The notes: a model not told the origin generated them from the sequence alone. A stretch of 64,000 nucleotides of DNA from Solimicrobium sp040544425 (GCA_040544425.1 JBEONO010000004.1:217358-281357); one strand, 5' to 3'; numbered from the stretch's first letter, positions 25,125 through 35,420 are shown. Program-made: numbers and translations.

Positions 25125-27371
25125 ATGCGCAACTTCCATCTGAAAACTTTGGCATTAATAATTGCAACCACATTCAGCATTCATGCTGCCGCAGACACGC
25201 CACCTGCCAGTTTTGCCTGGTCCAATCCGGCATTGAGCGCCGACCAGCGCACCGATCTGGTTCTGGCGCAGATGACCCAGGAAGAAAAACTGAAAATGGT
25301 GTTTGGCTATTTCGGCTCAGACCGCGTGGACAAGGGCTTGAAACGTCATCCGCAATCGCTCGATTTTTCAGCCGGCTTTGTAGAAGGCATTCCGCGACTC
25401 GGTATTCCGGCGCAGTTTGAAACCGACGCCGGTGTCGGCGTAGCTACCCAGGGTACCGGCAAGGCGACACCACGTGAAGCGACTTCGCTCCCGTCGGGAA
25501 TTGCGACCGCTGCCACCTGGAATAAACAGCTGGCCTATCAGGGCGGTGCCATGATCGGCGCCGAAGCGCGCGCCTTCGGATTTAACGTGATGCTGGCCGG
25601 TGGCGTGAACCTGCTGCGCGAACCGCGCAATGGCCGCAACTTTGAATACGCCGGTGAAGATCCGTTGCTGGCCGGTTCCATCGTGGCGCAGGAAATTCGC
25701 GGAATCGAGTCGAATCACATTATCTCGACCATGAAACATTATGCCTTGAACGACCAGGAAACCGGGCGCTTCGTGTTGAATGCCAATATCGATGAAACCA
25801 GTTTTCGTATGTCTGATCTGCTGGCCATGCAATTCGTGATCGAGCAGGCCAATCCTGGCTCGGTCATGTGTTCCTACAACCGCGTCAACGGCGCTTACGC
25901 CTGTGAAAACAGTTTCCTGCTCAATGATGTACTGAAAGGCGATTGGGGCTATGGTGGTTACGTGATGTCCGACTGGGGCGCAGATCACAGCACCGTGTTG
26001 GCCGCCAATAACGGGCTGGATCAGGAGTCTGGAAATGAATTTGATGATCAGCCATTTTTCGGCCCGGCGCTCGCGGCTGCACTGCAAAAGGGTGAAGTGA
26101 AACAGAGTCGGCTCGACGACATGACACGCCGCATTTTACGCAGCATGTTCGCCAAAGGCTTGATGGACTACCCGCTGCTTGGCAAGCAGACGATTGATTT
26201 CGCCGCGCATGGTCTGGTCACGCGCAGCGACGCTGAAGAAGCGATTGTGCTGCTGAAAAATGACAGGCATGTTCTGCCATTGAAAGCCGGCCATCAGAAA
26301 ATTCTGCTGATCGGTGCGCACGCCGATGTCGGTGTGTTGTCAGGTGGTGGTTCTTCTCAGGTATATCCGGTAGGCGGCATGGCAGTGCAAGGTCTGGAGC
26401 CTTTGTTCTGGCCCGGTCCGAAACTGTTTTTCCCATCGTCTCCAATGCAGCAGATCAAAAAACTTGCGCCTGAAGCTGACGTGACGTTTGTTGATGGTGT
26501 CGATATCAAGGCCGCTGCGCAACTGGCCGCCAAAGCCGATGTCGCCATCGTATTTGCCGAGCAGTGGGTAGGCGAAGCACAGGATGCAGTCGGTACCGGT
26601 TTGCCCGGCCAGCAGGAAGCACTGATCGCCGCAATTGGCTCGGCCAATCCTAAAACCGTGGTGGTTCTGGAAACCGGCGGACCGGTAACCATGCCATGGA
26701 TAAAAAAATCAGCAGCCGTGCTGGAAGCCTGGTATCCGGGCACCAGCGGTGGCGAGGCGATTGCAAGGGTGTTGTTCGGCACGGTCAATCCTTCCGGCCA
26801 TCTGCCTGCCAGTGTGTTGCAGTCTGACGCTCAGCTGGTCAGAAAAGTCGTCGATGGTGATCGTGCGCATGAAGAAGTTCCGTTCGAGGTCAAGTATCCC
26901 GAAGGCGCGGCGGTCGGTTATAAATGGCTGGATTTGAATCATCAGCATCCGCTGTTTGCGTTTGGCTTCGGTCTGTCTTACACCGATTTTGCCTATTCCG
27001 ATTTATCGGCCAAATGCGAGAAGCTGCAATGTCAGGTCAGTTTCAAGGTGACCAATACCGGGCATTTGCCAGGCAAAGCGGTGCCGCAGGTGTATGTCGG
27101 CCCTGAAAAAGCTGGCTGGGAAGCACCGAAACGTCTGGCAGGCTGGGACAAGGTTGAGCTCGATGCCGGTCAGAGCAAAACTGTCACGGTCAGCATTGAT
27201 CCGCGTTTGTTGGCGATGTATGAAACCAAAAATAAAACCTGGCATGTGGCAGCCGGGAGTTATAAAGTGATGCTCGCCCAGCACGCCGATGATGCGCACA
27301 GCAAGCACGTGCTGGTGAAGTTGCCGGACGGTGTGCTGGATATGCATGGTCAGCCGGTCGCCATGAAGTAA
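25125..27371 (+). CDS. GH3 beta-glucosidase, periplasmic
   Basis: A 748-residue family 3 glycoside hydrolase with a Sec signal peptide (MRNFHLKTLALIIATTFSIH, then AAA). The nucleophile is the Asp of GGYVMSDWGAD (about D283). KHYALNDQETGR and SVMCSYNRVNG are typical of the BglX-like group acting on beta-glucosides or cello-oligosaccharides. The C-terminal fibronectin III-like domain is present (VSFKVTNTGHLPGKAVPQVYV). GGA lies eight bases before the ATG. The low similarity to the Tat-exported GH3 at 18433 suggests complementary substrates. The hexamer array sits in its upstream region and may affect expression. Confidence 0.9.
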   Translation: MRNFHLKTLALIIATTFSIHAAADTPPASFAWSNPALSADQRTDLVLAQMTQEEKLKMVFGYFGSDRVDKGLKRHPQSLDFSAGFVEGIPRLGIPAQFETDAGVGVATQGTGKATPREATSLPSGIATAATWNKQLAYQGGAMIGAEARAFGFNVMLAGGVNLLREPRNGRNFEYAGEDPLLAGSIVAQEIRGIESNHIISTMKHYALNDQETGRFVLNANIDETSFRMSDLLAMQFVIEQANPGSVMCSYNRVNGAYACENSFLLNDVLKGDWGYGGYVMSDWGADHSTVLAANNGLDQESGNEFDDQPFFGPALAAALQKGEVKQSRLDDMTRRILRSMFAKGLMDYPLLGKQTIDFAAHGLVTRSDAEEAIVLLKNDRHVLPLKAGHQKILLIGAHADVGVLSGGGSSQVYPVGGMAVQGLEPLFWPGPKLFFPSSPMQQIKKLAPEADVTFVDGVDIKAAAQLAAKADVAIVFAEQWVGEAQDAVGTGLPGQQEALIAAIGSANPKTVVVLETGGPVTMPWIKKSAAVLEAWYPGTSGGEAIARVLFGTVNPSGHLPASVLQSDAQLVRKVVDGDRAHEEVPFEVKYPEGAAVGYKWLDLNHQHPLFAFGFGLSYTDFAYSDLSAKCEKLQCQVSFKVTNTGHLPGKAVPQVYVGPEKAGWEAPKRLAGWDKVELDAGQSKTVTVSIDPRLLAMYETKNKTWHVAAGSYKVMLAQHADDAHSKHVLVKLPDGVLDMHGQPVAMK

Positions 27372-27486
27372 ACCGGTTCGGGCGCGCCATACAGTCTGCG
27401 ATATAGTCTGTTAGTGCGCCCTGAATGATGGCATGCACTGAGCCCACAGGAAGACATGCGCCAAACAACACAATAAGGGACAAACC

Positions 27487-28698
27487 ATGCACAGTGGAAT
27501 GAGTACCACCGAAGTCTTCCTGCTGGCCATGCTGATCATTTTCACGATTCCGTATCTGATCTGGCGCATTGGCAGGACCGATTATTACGCGCCGCTGGTG
27601 GTGGTGCAGATCATCACCGGCATTTTGCTCGGCCCCGGCATTCTTGGCGCGGCTTTTCCCGACTACTTCAAATTCGTATTCAGTGCGCCTGTGATTCAGT
27701 CGCTCAATGGTATTGCATGGTGGGCGGTGATGCTGTTCGTCATGATCGCCGGGATTGAGCTCGATCTGGTCAAGACCTGGCAGCATCGGCGCGAAAGCGC
27801 CATCACGGCGTCGCTGGCACTGGGCTCTCCTTTGGTATTCGGTTGCCTCGCCGCAGCCTGCATGCTGGGTTACGAAGGCTGGATCGGCAGCAAGGGCATG
27901 ACCTGGCAATTCATCCTCGGAGTTGGCATGGCCTGTGCCGTCACGGCTCTGCCGATTTTGATCCTGCTGATGGAAAAACTGGATATCCTGCGCCAGCCGA
28001 TTGGTCAGCGCATTTTGCGTTATGCCAGTCTGGACGACGTGGCGATCTGGGGCGTGCTGGCCCTGATCCTGCTGGACTGGACGCGCGTTGGCCGCCAGCT
28101 TGGATTCCTGCTGGTGTTCGCTGTGGCCTCCTATATTTATCGCAAGATCATGGTCCGGCTGGAAGAGCGCGATCGCTGGTACGTCGGCCTGATCTGGCTG
28201 GCCGCCTGCGGTTTTGCGGCTGACTGGGCCGGACTGCATTTCATGGTCGGCGCATTTTTATCTGGTGCGGTGATGGACGCGCACTGGTTTGATCAGAAAA
28301 AAATGGATCTGATGCGGCAGCATGTTTTGCTGGCAATTATGCCGGTGTTCTTTTTGAGCACCGGTTTGAAAACCAACTGGGCGATGGGTGGCACGGCAGT
28401 GTTCCTGGCGGCGGGCCTGTTGCTGGTCGCCTCAGTCGGCGGCAAGTTGATCGGCGTGCACATCGCCGGAAAAATTCTCAGGTGGGAAAAGGGCGAAGCG
28501 TCTATCATAGGCTGGCTGTTGCAGACCAAGGCTTTAATCATGATCATCTTCGTCAATATTTTGTTGGATAAAGAGATCATCACCAGTGAGACGTTCACCG
28601 CCCTGTTGCTGATGGCAATTGCCAGCACGATGTTGACCGTGCCGACCGTGGCGCCGAAGCTGCAGCGCTTAAAAGAAATTATTTTCCGCTCAACCTGA
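27487..28698 (+). CDS. Cation:proton antiporter (CPA2 type)
   Basis: A 403-residue inner-membrane protein with about eleven to twelve hydrophobic segments, of the Na+/H+ exchanger family. Visible features are GILLGPGILGAAFPDY in the first third, VMIAGIELDL in the middle (CPA2-type acidic membrane residue region) and ADWAGLHFMVGAFLSGAVM (ion-binding helix). AGGGA-like AAGGGA lies upstream of the ATG. It exchanges K+ or Na+ for protons; the ion is not readable. It is followed 11 bp later by the DUF6445-like gene, so the two may be co-transcribed. Confidence 0.8.
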   Translation: MHSGMSTTEVFLLAMLIIFTIPYLIWRIGRTDYYAPLVVVQIITGILLGPGILGAAFPDYFKFVFSAPVIQSLNGIAWWAVMLFVMIAGIELDLVKTWQHRRESAITASLALGSPLVFGCLAAACMLGYEGWIGSKGMTWQFILGVGMACAVTALPILILLMEKLDILRQPIGQRILRYASLDDVAIWGVLALILLDWTRVGRQLGFLLVFAVASYIYRKIMVRLEERDRWYVGLIWLAACGFAADWAGLHFMVGAFLSGAVMDAHWFDQKKMDLMRQHVLLAIMPVFFLSTGLKTNWAMGGTAVFLAAGLLLVASVGGKLIGVHIAGKILRWEKGEASIIGWLLQTKALIMIIFVNILLDKEIITSETFTALLLMAIASTMLTVPTVAPKLQRLKEIIFRST

Positions 28699-28709
28699 TT
28701 CCTGCGACC

Positions 28710-29396
28710 ATGTTCAATCCAAATCCCAAAATTCAGCTGGTCGCGATACCCGGTTTCAAGCCCTGCGTGGTGATTGAAAATATTCTGCAGGATCCAGATG
28801 CGCTGGTAGCTGCAGCGATCAAGGAACGCTCGAATTTTGTGATGGCGTCAAGGAATGCATTTCCGGGTCCGGAGCTGACCATGCCGGAACAGTTTTCGGC
28901 GCGCCTGAATGATTTTTTTATTCTGCATATCAGAAAGCATTTGGGGATCAGACGCACGCTGGCCATGAACAGCCGTCTGTCAATCGTGACGCTGCAGCCG
29001 CATGAATTGTCACCGGGTCAGCGCATCTGTCATCAGGATCAGATCAGCGAAATCCCGCATTTGTGTTTCGCTGCGACGGTGATGTATCTGTTCAAAAATC
29101 CGGCACTGGGTGGCACCAGTTTCTACGCGCCGAAGGTCTCGCCGGTGGAAATAAATCAGCTGTTTAATTCGATGCCCGCCAGCCCGGATGGGTCGAACCA
29201 ATCGTATATGACTGCCTCGAGCGACCATTTTGAATTGATCCGCACCATCCCCGCCGCCTGGAACCGGGCGATTTTTTATGACAGCAGTATTTTTCATTCC
29301 GGGCACATGACCAATCCGGCGCTGCTGAACGATGATCCGGCGCTTGGTCGCCTGACGTTGAATGGGTTTTTTACCTGCCAAAAATCGGCTGCGTAG
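28710..29396 (+). CDS. DUF6445-like protein
   Basis: A 228-residue soluble protein that I recognise as close to DUF6445, a family often found beside TonB receptors and halogenase-like genes. Visible stretches are GFKPCVVIENILQDPDALVAAA at the N-terminus (split here only by description), ICHQDQISEIPHLCFAATVMYL in the middle and IFYDSSIFHSGHM near the end. The last part resembles the metal-binding jelly roll of prolyl-4-hydroxylase-like oxygenases (H...D and a late H), which is inference. Function is unknown. A degraded partial copy lies about 280 bp downstream. Confidence 0.65.
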   Translation: MFNPNPKIQLVAIPGFKPCVVIENILQDPDALVAAAIKERSNFVMASRNAFPGPELTMPEQFSARLNDFFILHIRKHLGIRRTLAMNSRLSIVTLQPHELSPGQRICHQDQISEIPHLCFAATVMYLFKNPALGGTSFYAPKVSPVEINQLFNSMPASPDGSNQSYMTASSDHFELIRTIPAAWNRAIFYDSSIFHSGHMTNPALLNDDPALGRLTLNGFFTCQKSAA

Positions 29397-29673
29397 CAGC
29401 GTGGTAGGGTAAATAGACATTGAACAATCCAAAAACAGCAATAGAACCAATTGCCGGGAAGCGATGTTCATTGTTGGACAACACATCGTCTTATACGCGC
29501 ACTCCGAAACGGAGGTGGTGCTGCTGGCATTAAAACATCAAAGGCAGCTCGCCTATTTTGTGGACCAATGATACTGAATCGGCCAGACGCGGAGCTCAAA
29601 AAAAGCATGAACGCGTCGTTTGGTACCGCCACCAATTTCCGGCATTTTTTGCTTCAAAATGCTTTATTCAGGG

Positions 29674-29770
29674 ATCAGACGCGCGCTGGCCATGAACAGT
29701 CGTCTCTCAATCGTGACGCTGCAGCCGCAGGAACTGTCACAGGGTCAGCGCATCTGTTATCAGATCCAGA
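29674..29770 (+). pseudogene. Fragment of a DUF6445-like gene
   Basis: About 97 bp closely match an internal part of the upstream gene (about 28940-29042), encoding GIRRALAMNSRLSIVTLQPQ and QICYQIQ-like sequence. Neither the beginning nor the end of the gene can be followed outside this block. It overlaps the 3' end of the oppositely oriented GGDEF-EAL gene. Bases 29397-29673 hold nothing else recognisable. Confidence 0.7.
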
Positions 29771-32700
29771 TTACCGATCAGATTGTCTATCGTTTCAGGC
29801 CGGTGCAATAAAAATCCCTGTACATAATCGACGCCCATCTCGCGCAACAGCGCCATGACCTCCTGGTTTTCAACAAATTCCGCGACCGTCTTGACGCCGA
29901 CCACTTTTGCGACATCGGTAAAACAGCGCACGGTCGCTTCATCCAGTGACCCGGTGGTCAAATTGCGTACAAATTGCCCGTCGATCTTCAGGTAATCGAC
30001 CTGCAATGATTTCAGGTAGCCGAATGAGGAAGCACCGGCTCCAAAATCATCCAGGGCAACCTGCATGCCGGCGGCGTGAATCTGTTCAATGAACAGCGAG
30101 GCATCTGACAAATTGGTGATGACCGCGGTTTCCGTAATCTCGATACAAACCTTATGACATATTTCAGGTCCGGCGGCGTGCAGCAGGTCCAGGGCCCAGC
30201 GGTGAAAGGCGCGATCACCGATCGATTGACCGGAAAGGTTTATGCTGATCAAGCTCAGCACGTCCAGTGACGGCAGGTTTTGCATCCATTCGATCGTGTT
30301 CCTTAACACCCAGCGATCGATCCGGTTTGCCAGGTGAAATCGCTCCGCGGCTGGAAAGAAGGCGCCTGGCGCAATCAGGCTGCCATCTTTTTCTATCATC
30401 CTGACCAGAATTTCTGCGTGAATTCCGTCAGCCTCATATTTCATGGGGGTGATGCGTTGCGCGTGCAAGACGAACAGGTCTTCATCGAGCGCCTGTCCGA
30501 TCCGGTCGGTCCATTGCATTTCACCGTGACGTGTGCGCATCGCCAGATCGGAATCGAACCACGCATGGACCCGGTTGCGACCCGCTTCCTTGGCGGCGTA
30601 GCAGGAGGTGTCGGCTGCCTGCATGATTGCTTCGGTTGTTGCCCAGCGTTTGTCAACCGGCACCAGGCCGATGCTGGTGCCGATCCTGAATCGCCGGCCT
30701 TCGTGTACGAAGCGGAAATCATCCATGCGTTCGCAAATCTGCTGCGCAACCCGTTGTCCGGGGACTGGCGTGCAGTGCTCCAGTATGATGGCGAATTCGT
30801 CACCACCGAGACGTGCCAGAGTGTCCCGGTCACGAATTGAGGCGGTGAGCAGTTTTGACACCTGCTGCAACAGCTCGTCACCAACGGCGTGGCCACAGGA
30901 ATCGTTGACCAGTTTGAACTGATCGAGGTCAATGTAGAGCAGGTAATGTTCGCTGCCCTCTTCGTGGGCTTTGCGCAGCACCCGGCGCAGGCGGGTTTCG
31001 AATTCCGCCCGATTCACCAGCCCGGTCAGATTGTCATGGGTTGCGCGATAGCTCATTTCACCGGACAGTCGCCGTTGTTCTGTCACGTCATGGAAAACCA
31101 GCACCACGCCGAGCAATTCGTGCTTTTCATTGCGTATCGGCGCAGCGGAGTCTTCGATCCCGTATTCTTCCCCGTTCCGTGAAATCAGCACGGTATGGTT
31201 AGCCAGGCCGACGATTTTTCCCTGCTCAAGACAGACCATCGCCGGGTTTTCGGTGGGCTTTCTGGTCTCCTCGTTGACAATGTGAAATACCTGTCCGAGC
31301 GGCCGTCCAATCGCCTCTGTGGTCAGCCATCCGGTCATTCTCTCCGCCACCGGATTTAACCAGGCTACATTGCATGAGGCATCGGTGGTAATTACCGCAT
31401 CGCCAATTGATCGCAGGGTGACGGCCAGAAGTTCCTGCTGCTCGGCCAGTTTTTCAGTCAGGGCTTTGGATGCAGTGATATCCCAGCATGCGCCAACCAG
31501 CGTAGCCGGATGACCTTTCACGTCTCCAGTGGCTTTCGCGGTGGCTTTGAGATGATGGACACTGCCGTCGTTCCACTGGATACGGAACTCGGAATCAAAT
31601 GGGCTTGAGCCACTGGCTGCCAATTGCAACTCCTCGCCAACCCGGATCCTGTCGCCATCGTGAACGCGTGGCAGCCACGCATCGATGGCTTCAAGGTGTT
31701 CCGGTTTGCTCAATCCAAACAGCCGATACACGATTGCATCGCACTCCAGCAAGCCGGTCACCAAATCCCACTCCCAAATGCCGATCTCGCCGCTTTCCGT
31801 TGCAATCGTCAGACGCTCTTTCAGTTTTTCCAATTCAAGCTGCCGGTTAATGCGCGGCGTAACATCTTCGTGCGTTCCATACATCCATTCCGGTTTCCCG
31901 TCCTGTGTCCATGTCAGGACCCGACCGCGCGCCAATATCCACACCAGATCACCGTTTTTGTGACGCATGCGCATTTCGTACTCATAGGGCACGGTGATAT
32001 CGGCGCAGTGCTGCTCCAGCAGCTGCCTGGCATTGTTCAAATCGTCTGGATGGGTGTGATCGAGCCATGTCTGCACTGAAACTGGCTGTAGTTCCGACAC
32101 GGTATAGCCTATGATCTCTGCCCACCGTTCGTTAAAAATGACTTCGCCAGTCTGAATATTCCATTCCCAGGTGCCCGAATGCGTGCTGCTGACAATATGG
32201 GCAAGTCGCTGGCGTTTCATCTCCAATTTTTTTTCGGCGGCAAGGCGATCTGTAACGTCCTCCATCACGGCCAGACTTTGGGAGATTGTCTGGTTGCCGC
32301 TGGTGTCCGGTATGCTGGAGAACAGAACATTAAAAATGGCACCATCTTTGGCCCAAAGTTCGAGCGGGATAGCGCTGCAACCATCCTGTTGAGTCATTTT
32401 CAGCGCCAGAACTGACTTGAAGCTTTGTTGCGATTGCGGAGTCATCAAGGCAGAAAAAAGATGGCCAACGACCTGATCATGTCGGTAGCCAAGTTTTGAC
32501 AGCAACAGGTCGCTGGCCGTCAAGACCCGTCCGGTTTTGTCGATCGACAGCATCAACGCGGGGGTAGACTGATAGAGTTTGCGCAAGTGTTCTTCGCTGT
32601 CGAGCAGGCTCATCGTCAGATTCCGGTGGCCACGGACGGCACGACGCCCCTCCAGGGTGGCCCCTGCAGCCAGTGCCAGGCAGTTCATGATTTCGCGTTG

Positions 32701-33129
32701 CTGGTCGGTGAGTTGCCTCGGTTCCCGGTCGATCACACACAAGGTGCCAACCCGATAGCCGTCGCCTAAATTGATGGGCGAGCCGGCATAGAATCGGATG
32801 TCAGGCGCGCCGATCACCAGCGGATTATCGGCGAAGCGCTGATCCTGCAGGGCGTCAGGAATTTCAAACAGTGTGTCATCTAAAATCGCGTGAGAGCAAA
32901 ACGCGACATCACGCGGTGTTTCAGAAACGCCCGGCAAGCCAATATTCGCCTTGAACCATTGACGCTCGGTGTCCACCAGGCTGATCAACGAGATCGGCGT
33001 ACCGCAGACCAGGGAGGCAATCCGGACCAGTGCTTCAAATTCAATTTCGGGAGATGAATCCAGAATATCGAGGCTCATTAATGCGGCGAGCCGTTCAGCT
33101 TCATTGCCTGGGAATGGGGCAGATTTCAT
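29737..33129 (-). CDS. GAF-PAS-GGDEF-EAL cyclic-di-GMP signalling protein
   Basis: About 1130 residues. Domains in order are a GAF domain (about 20-165), four PAS domains (about 180-300, 310-430, 435-560, 565-685), a GGDEF domain (about 690-855) and an EAL domain (about 865-1115). The GGDEF motif is intact (LARLGGDEFAIIL), so diguanylate cyclase activity is possible. In the EAL domain the signature reads AEILVR, keeping the Glu. EITETAV, LDDFGAG and YLKIDGQFV are also kept, so phosphodiesterase activity is plausible. No membrane segment, so it is a cytosolic sensor. The ATG at 33127-33129 has AAGGA seven bases upstream. The last ten or so residues (DLITDALTL) are read from the antisense of the DUF6445-like fragment. 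Confidence 0.9.
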   Translation of the reverse strand: MKSAPFPGNEAERLAALMSLDILDSSPEIEFEALVRIASLVCGTPISLISLVDTERQWFKANIGLPGVSETPRDVAFCSHAILDDTLFEIPDALQDQRFADNPLVIGAPDIRFYAGSPINLGDGYRVGTLCVIDREPRQLTDQQREIMNCLALAAGATLEGRRAVRGHRNLTMSLLDSEEHLRKLYQSTPALMLSIDKTGRVLTASDLLLSKLGYRHDQVVGHLFSALMTPQSQQSFKSVLALKMTQQDGCSAIPLELWAKDGAIFNVLFSSIPDTSGNQTISQSLAVMEDVTDRLAAEKKLEMKRQRLAHIVSSTHSGTWEWNIQTGEVIFNERWAEIIGYTVSELQPVSVQTWLDHTHPDDLNNARQLLEQHCADITVPYEYEMRMRHKNGDLVWILARGRVLTWTQDGKPEWMYGTHEDVTPRINRQLELEKLKERLTIATESGEIGIWEWDLVTGLLECDAIVYRLFGLSKPEHLEAIDAWLPRVHDGDRIRVGEELQLAASGSSPFDSEFRIQWNDGSVHHLKATAKATGDVKGHPATLVGACWDITASKALTEKLAEQQELLAVTLRSIGDAVITTDASCNVAWLNPVAERMTGWLTTEAIGRPLGQVFHIVNEETRKPTENPAMVCLEQGKIVGLANHTVLISRNGEEYGIEDSAAPIRNEKHELLGVVLVFHDVTEQRRLSGEMSYRATHDNLTGLVNRAEFETRLRRVLRKAHEEGSEHYLLYIDLDQFKLVNDSCGHAVGDELLQQVSKLLTASIRDRDTLARLGGDEFAIILEHCTPVPGQRVAQQICERMDDFRFVHEGRRFRIGTSIGLVPVDKRWATTEAIMQAADTSCYAAKEAGRNRVHAWFDSDLAMRTRHGEMQWTDRIGQALDEDLFVLHAQRITPMKYEADGIHAEILVRMIEKDGSLIAPGAFFPAAERFHLANRIDRWVLRNTIEWMQNLPSLDVLSLISINLSGQSIGDRAFHRWALDLLHAAGPEICHKVCIEITETAVITNLSDASLFIEQIHAAGMQVALDDFGAGASSFGYLKSLQVDYLKIDGQFVRNLTTGSLDEATVRCFTDVAKVVGVKTVAEFVENQEVMALLREMGVDYVQGFLLHRPETIDNLIGNLDLITDALTL

Positions 33130-33458
33130 AATTTTCCTTTTGCAATGGAGGTCGGGCACGTTCACGCCAATGTCACCGCGTGCGGCCCAAACTTGGGGTA
33201 ACGCAATACACGGGAACGGCAATTAACGGTAGAACTTTAGGTGAGCACTGTAAATAGAACTTTAGTGCTATGTCTCTGAGGGTTGTGTTTAATGCAAAGG
33301 CGGCGTGCGAGGGTTCAAAGCAATCGGTGCGGATCTCAAAAGCCACAAAACAGTCGTTCAACAGCTTCAGGACAATTCAATTTAATCTGGATTGCCCTGC
33401 TTTTTCTGCTGACTTTTAATCTCGTGTTTTGACTCTGGAAACAAGGACTACGATTTCA
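33130..33458. other. Gap without gene
   Basis: About 330 bp between the chemotaxis-receptor stop and the GGDEF-EAL start. I see only the ribosome site of the GGDEF-EAL gene and AT-rich sequence that may hold its promoter. No convincing hairpin with a T-run was found. Confidence 0.5.
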
Positions 33459-35420
33459 TCAGGTTTTAAAAGTCTGTACCAATTGTTCTAAATTCGCTGC
33501 CTGCTCGGTCATGGATTCCGCCGCGGCAGAAGCCTGCTCGACCAGAGCGGCATTCTGTTGAGTCGTGTTGTCGATCTCGACAATCGCTCTGCTGACCTGC
33601 TCGATGCCGGTGCTCTGTTCGTTCGACGCGTGGCTGATCCGGCTCACCAGATCGCGCAACGATTCAATACTCTTAACGGTGTCGATCATCGATGCGCCCG
33701 CACGATCAACCAGGTTTGTTCCCGCCTCGACAGTTCTGACCGAATCACCAATGAGTGTCTTGATTTCGCCCGCTGCCGCTGCGGAGCGCTGAGCCAGAAG
33801 CCGAACTTCGGAAGCCACTACGGCAAATCCCCGCCCCTGTTCCCCGGCTCGCGCAGCCTCGACGGCAGCATTTAATGCCAGGATATTGGTTTGAAACGCG
33901 ATGCTGTCAATCACGCTGATGATATCGACGATTTTTCTGGAAGATGCGTTAATGGTACCCATTGTGATGACCACTTCGGAAACTACTTTGCCCCCGTTGC
34001 TCGCCACCTCGGCAGCCTTCATCGCCATTTGATTGGCCTGCTGGGCGCTGTCGGCATTGGCTTTGACAGTGGCAGTCAATTCTTCCACCGCGGAAGCGGT
34101 TTCTTCCAGGGTGCCGGCCTGCTGTTCGGTTCTTCTCGACAGATCATTATTGCCAACCGCAATTTCCCGGCTCGCGCTTGCGACGTGGGCAGCGCGCTCG
34201 CGAACCTTTTCCACGACATCGGTCAAGTTGCTGCCGATTGAATTCATCGAATCCATCAAGGTCCCAATTTCATCTCCACGGTGATCGGGGAGGTTAATCC
34301 TCAAGTCTCCCTCAGCGAGAAGTTTTGCCGCTTCACTGGCTTGACCAAGCGGTCTGATGATCTGCTTTTTGATCAGCAGGAACAATGCGCTTGAAATAAT
34401 CAGCACGAATATACATCCCGCAAAGGCGAATACATTGCGCAGGTGAAGAACACCGCGGGTGTACTCTTCAACATAGGTACCTCCGGCCACAACCCAATTG
34501 AATGCCGGTAAATAGGAGTAGGCAACCACTTTCTCGCGCGGGGTAGTTTCATTCAGTTCTGTATTGATCCACGGATAGCGAATCAGCCCGTTTTTCCGAT
34601 CCAGGATTTCCTTGATAAATTCATGGCCGTCTGCATCCTTGGCAGCAAGTATATTGCTACCCTCCTTGGCTGGATGGACGATCAGGTCGCCGTAAGTTTT
34701 TCCCGGTTTTGCATCCAATACATAGAAATAACCGGTCTCACCGACTTTGATACCGCGTATGGTCGATTTCAATTCATTCAGATAATCGGTGACGTCCATG
34801 CCAACGAAGGTCAATCCGATAACATTCCCTTTTTCATCCAGGATGGGATCATATTCAGTCATATAGTTGCGGCCAAATAATTTGGCATTGCCAACAAACT
34901 TATTGCCGCCGATGATGGCCGCATAGGCCGGATTCCCATGATCAAGTTGGGTACCGACCGCCCGCTCAAGTTTTTCGTTCTTTAATGAAGTTGTGATCCG
35001 GATAAACTCCTCGCCCGACTTGGCAAAAAGGGTGCAGACCGCGCCGGTATTGGCGCTAAATCGGTCAACGGCCGTGAAGTTAAGATTTAACACCTCGTCG
35101 TTGAGTTTCAGAACCGGGACTGGTTTGCCGTTGATGGCCGCAGGTGTGGAATCGAGCTCAAATTTGCCAGGTAAGGATTTGCTGAAAACTCTCATCAAAG
35201 CGCCGATCCGCGCACGTAAATCACCTTCCGAAGATCCAATCAACTTGACAACCAGGGTGGTTTTTTCAGTGATTTGAGCGTTGGCGCTGTTTTCCACCAG
35301 ATTTGATATCGAGTAACCCACGACAGTTACAAACAAGCCAAACAGCAGACCAACGATGATCAATACATTGATTGCAAGCTTTGTTGCCAGGCCCATTGAA
35401 TTAATTGACTTTACTATCAT
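33459..35420 (-). CDS. Methyl-accepting chemotaxis protein
   Basis: A 654-residue inner-membrane chemoreceptor. It has a first membrane helix at about residues 12-35 (INVLIIVGLLFGLFVTVVGY), then a periplasmic Cache-type sensor of the Cache_3-Cache_2 kind (GRNYMTEYDPILDEKGNVIG, VGETGYFYVLD). A second membrane helix (FAGCIFVLIISSALFLLI), a HAMP domain and a signalling domain with the hairpin FQTNILALNAAVEAARAGEQ follow. I start at the ATG at 35418-35420, which has AAGGAAA upstream. The ligand is unknown; Cache receptors often sense small organic acids. No CheB/CheR-binding pentapeptide is seen at the C-terminus. Confidence 0.92.
   Translation of the reverse strand: MIVKSINSMGLATKLAINVLIIVGLLFGLFVTVVGYSISNLVENSANAQITEKTTLVVKLIGSSEGDLRARIGALMRVFSKSLPGKFELDSTPAAINGKPVPVLKLNDEVLNLNFTAVDRFSANTGAVCTLFAKSGEEFIRITTSLKNEKLERAVGTQLDHGNPAYAAIIGGNKFVGNAKLFGRNYMTEYDPILDEKGNVIGLTFVGMDVTDYLNELKSTIRGIKVGETGYFYVLDAKPGKTYGDLIVHPAKEGSNILAAKDADGHEFIKEILDRKNGLIRYPWINTELNETTPREKVVAYSYLPAFNWVVAGGTYVEEYTRGVLHLRNVFAFAGCIFVLIISSALFLLIKKQIIRPLGQASEAAKLLAEGDLRINLPDHRGDEIGTLMDSMNSIGSNLTDVVEKVRERAAHVASASREIAVGNNDLSRRTEQQAGTLEETASAVEELTATVKANADSAQQANQMAMKAAEVASNGGKVVSEVVITMGTINASSRKIVDIISVIDSIAFQTNILALNAAVEAARAGEQGRGFAVVASEVRLLAQRSAAAAGEIKTLIGDSVRTVEAGTNLVDRAGASMIDTVKSIESLRDLVSRISHASNEQSTGIEQVSRAIVEIDNTTQQNAALVEQASAAAESMTEQAANLEQLVQTFKT

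Noticed and set aside
29397..29673. A full second DUF6445-like gene
   Set aside because: Only a 97-bp block is similar; the rest of this gap shows no family resemblance.
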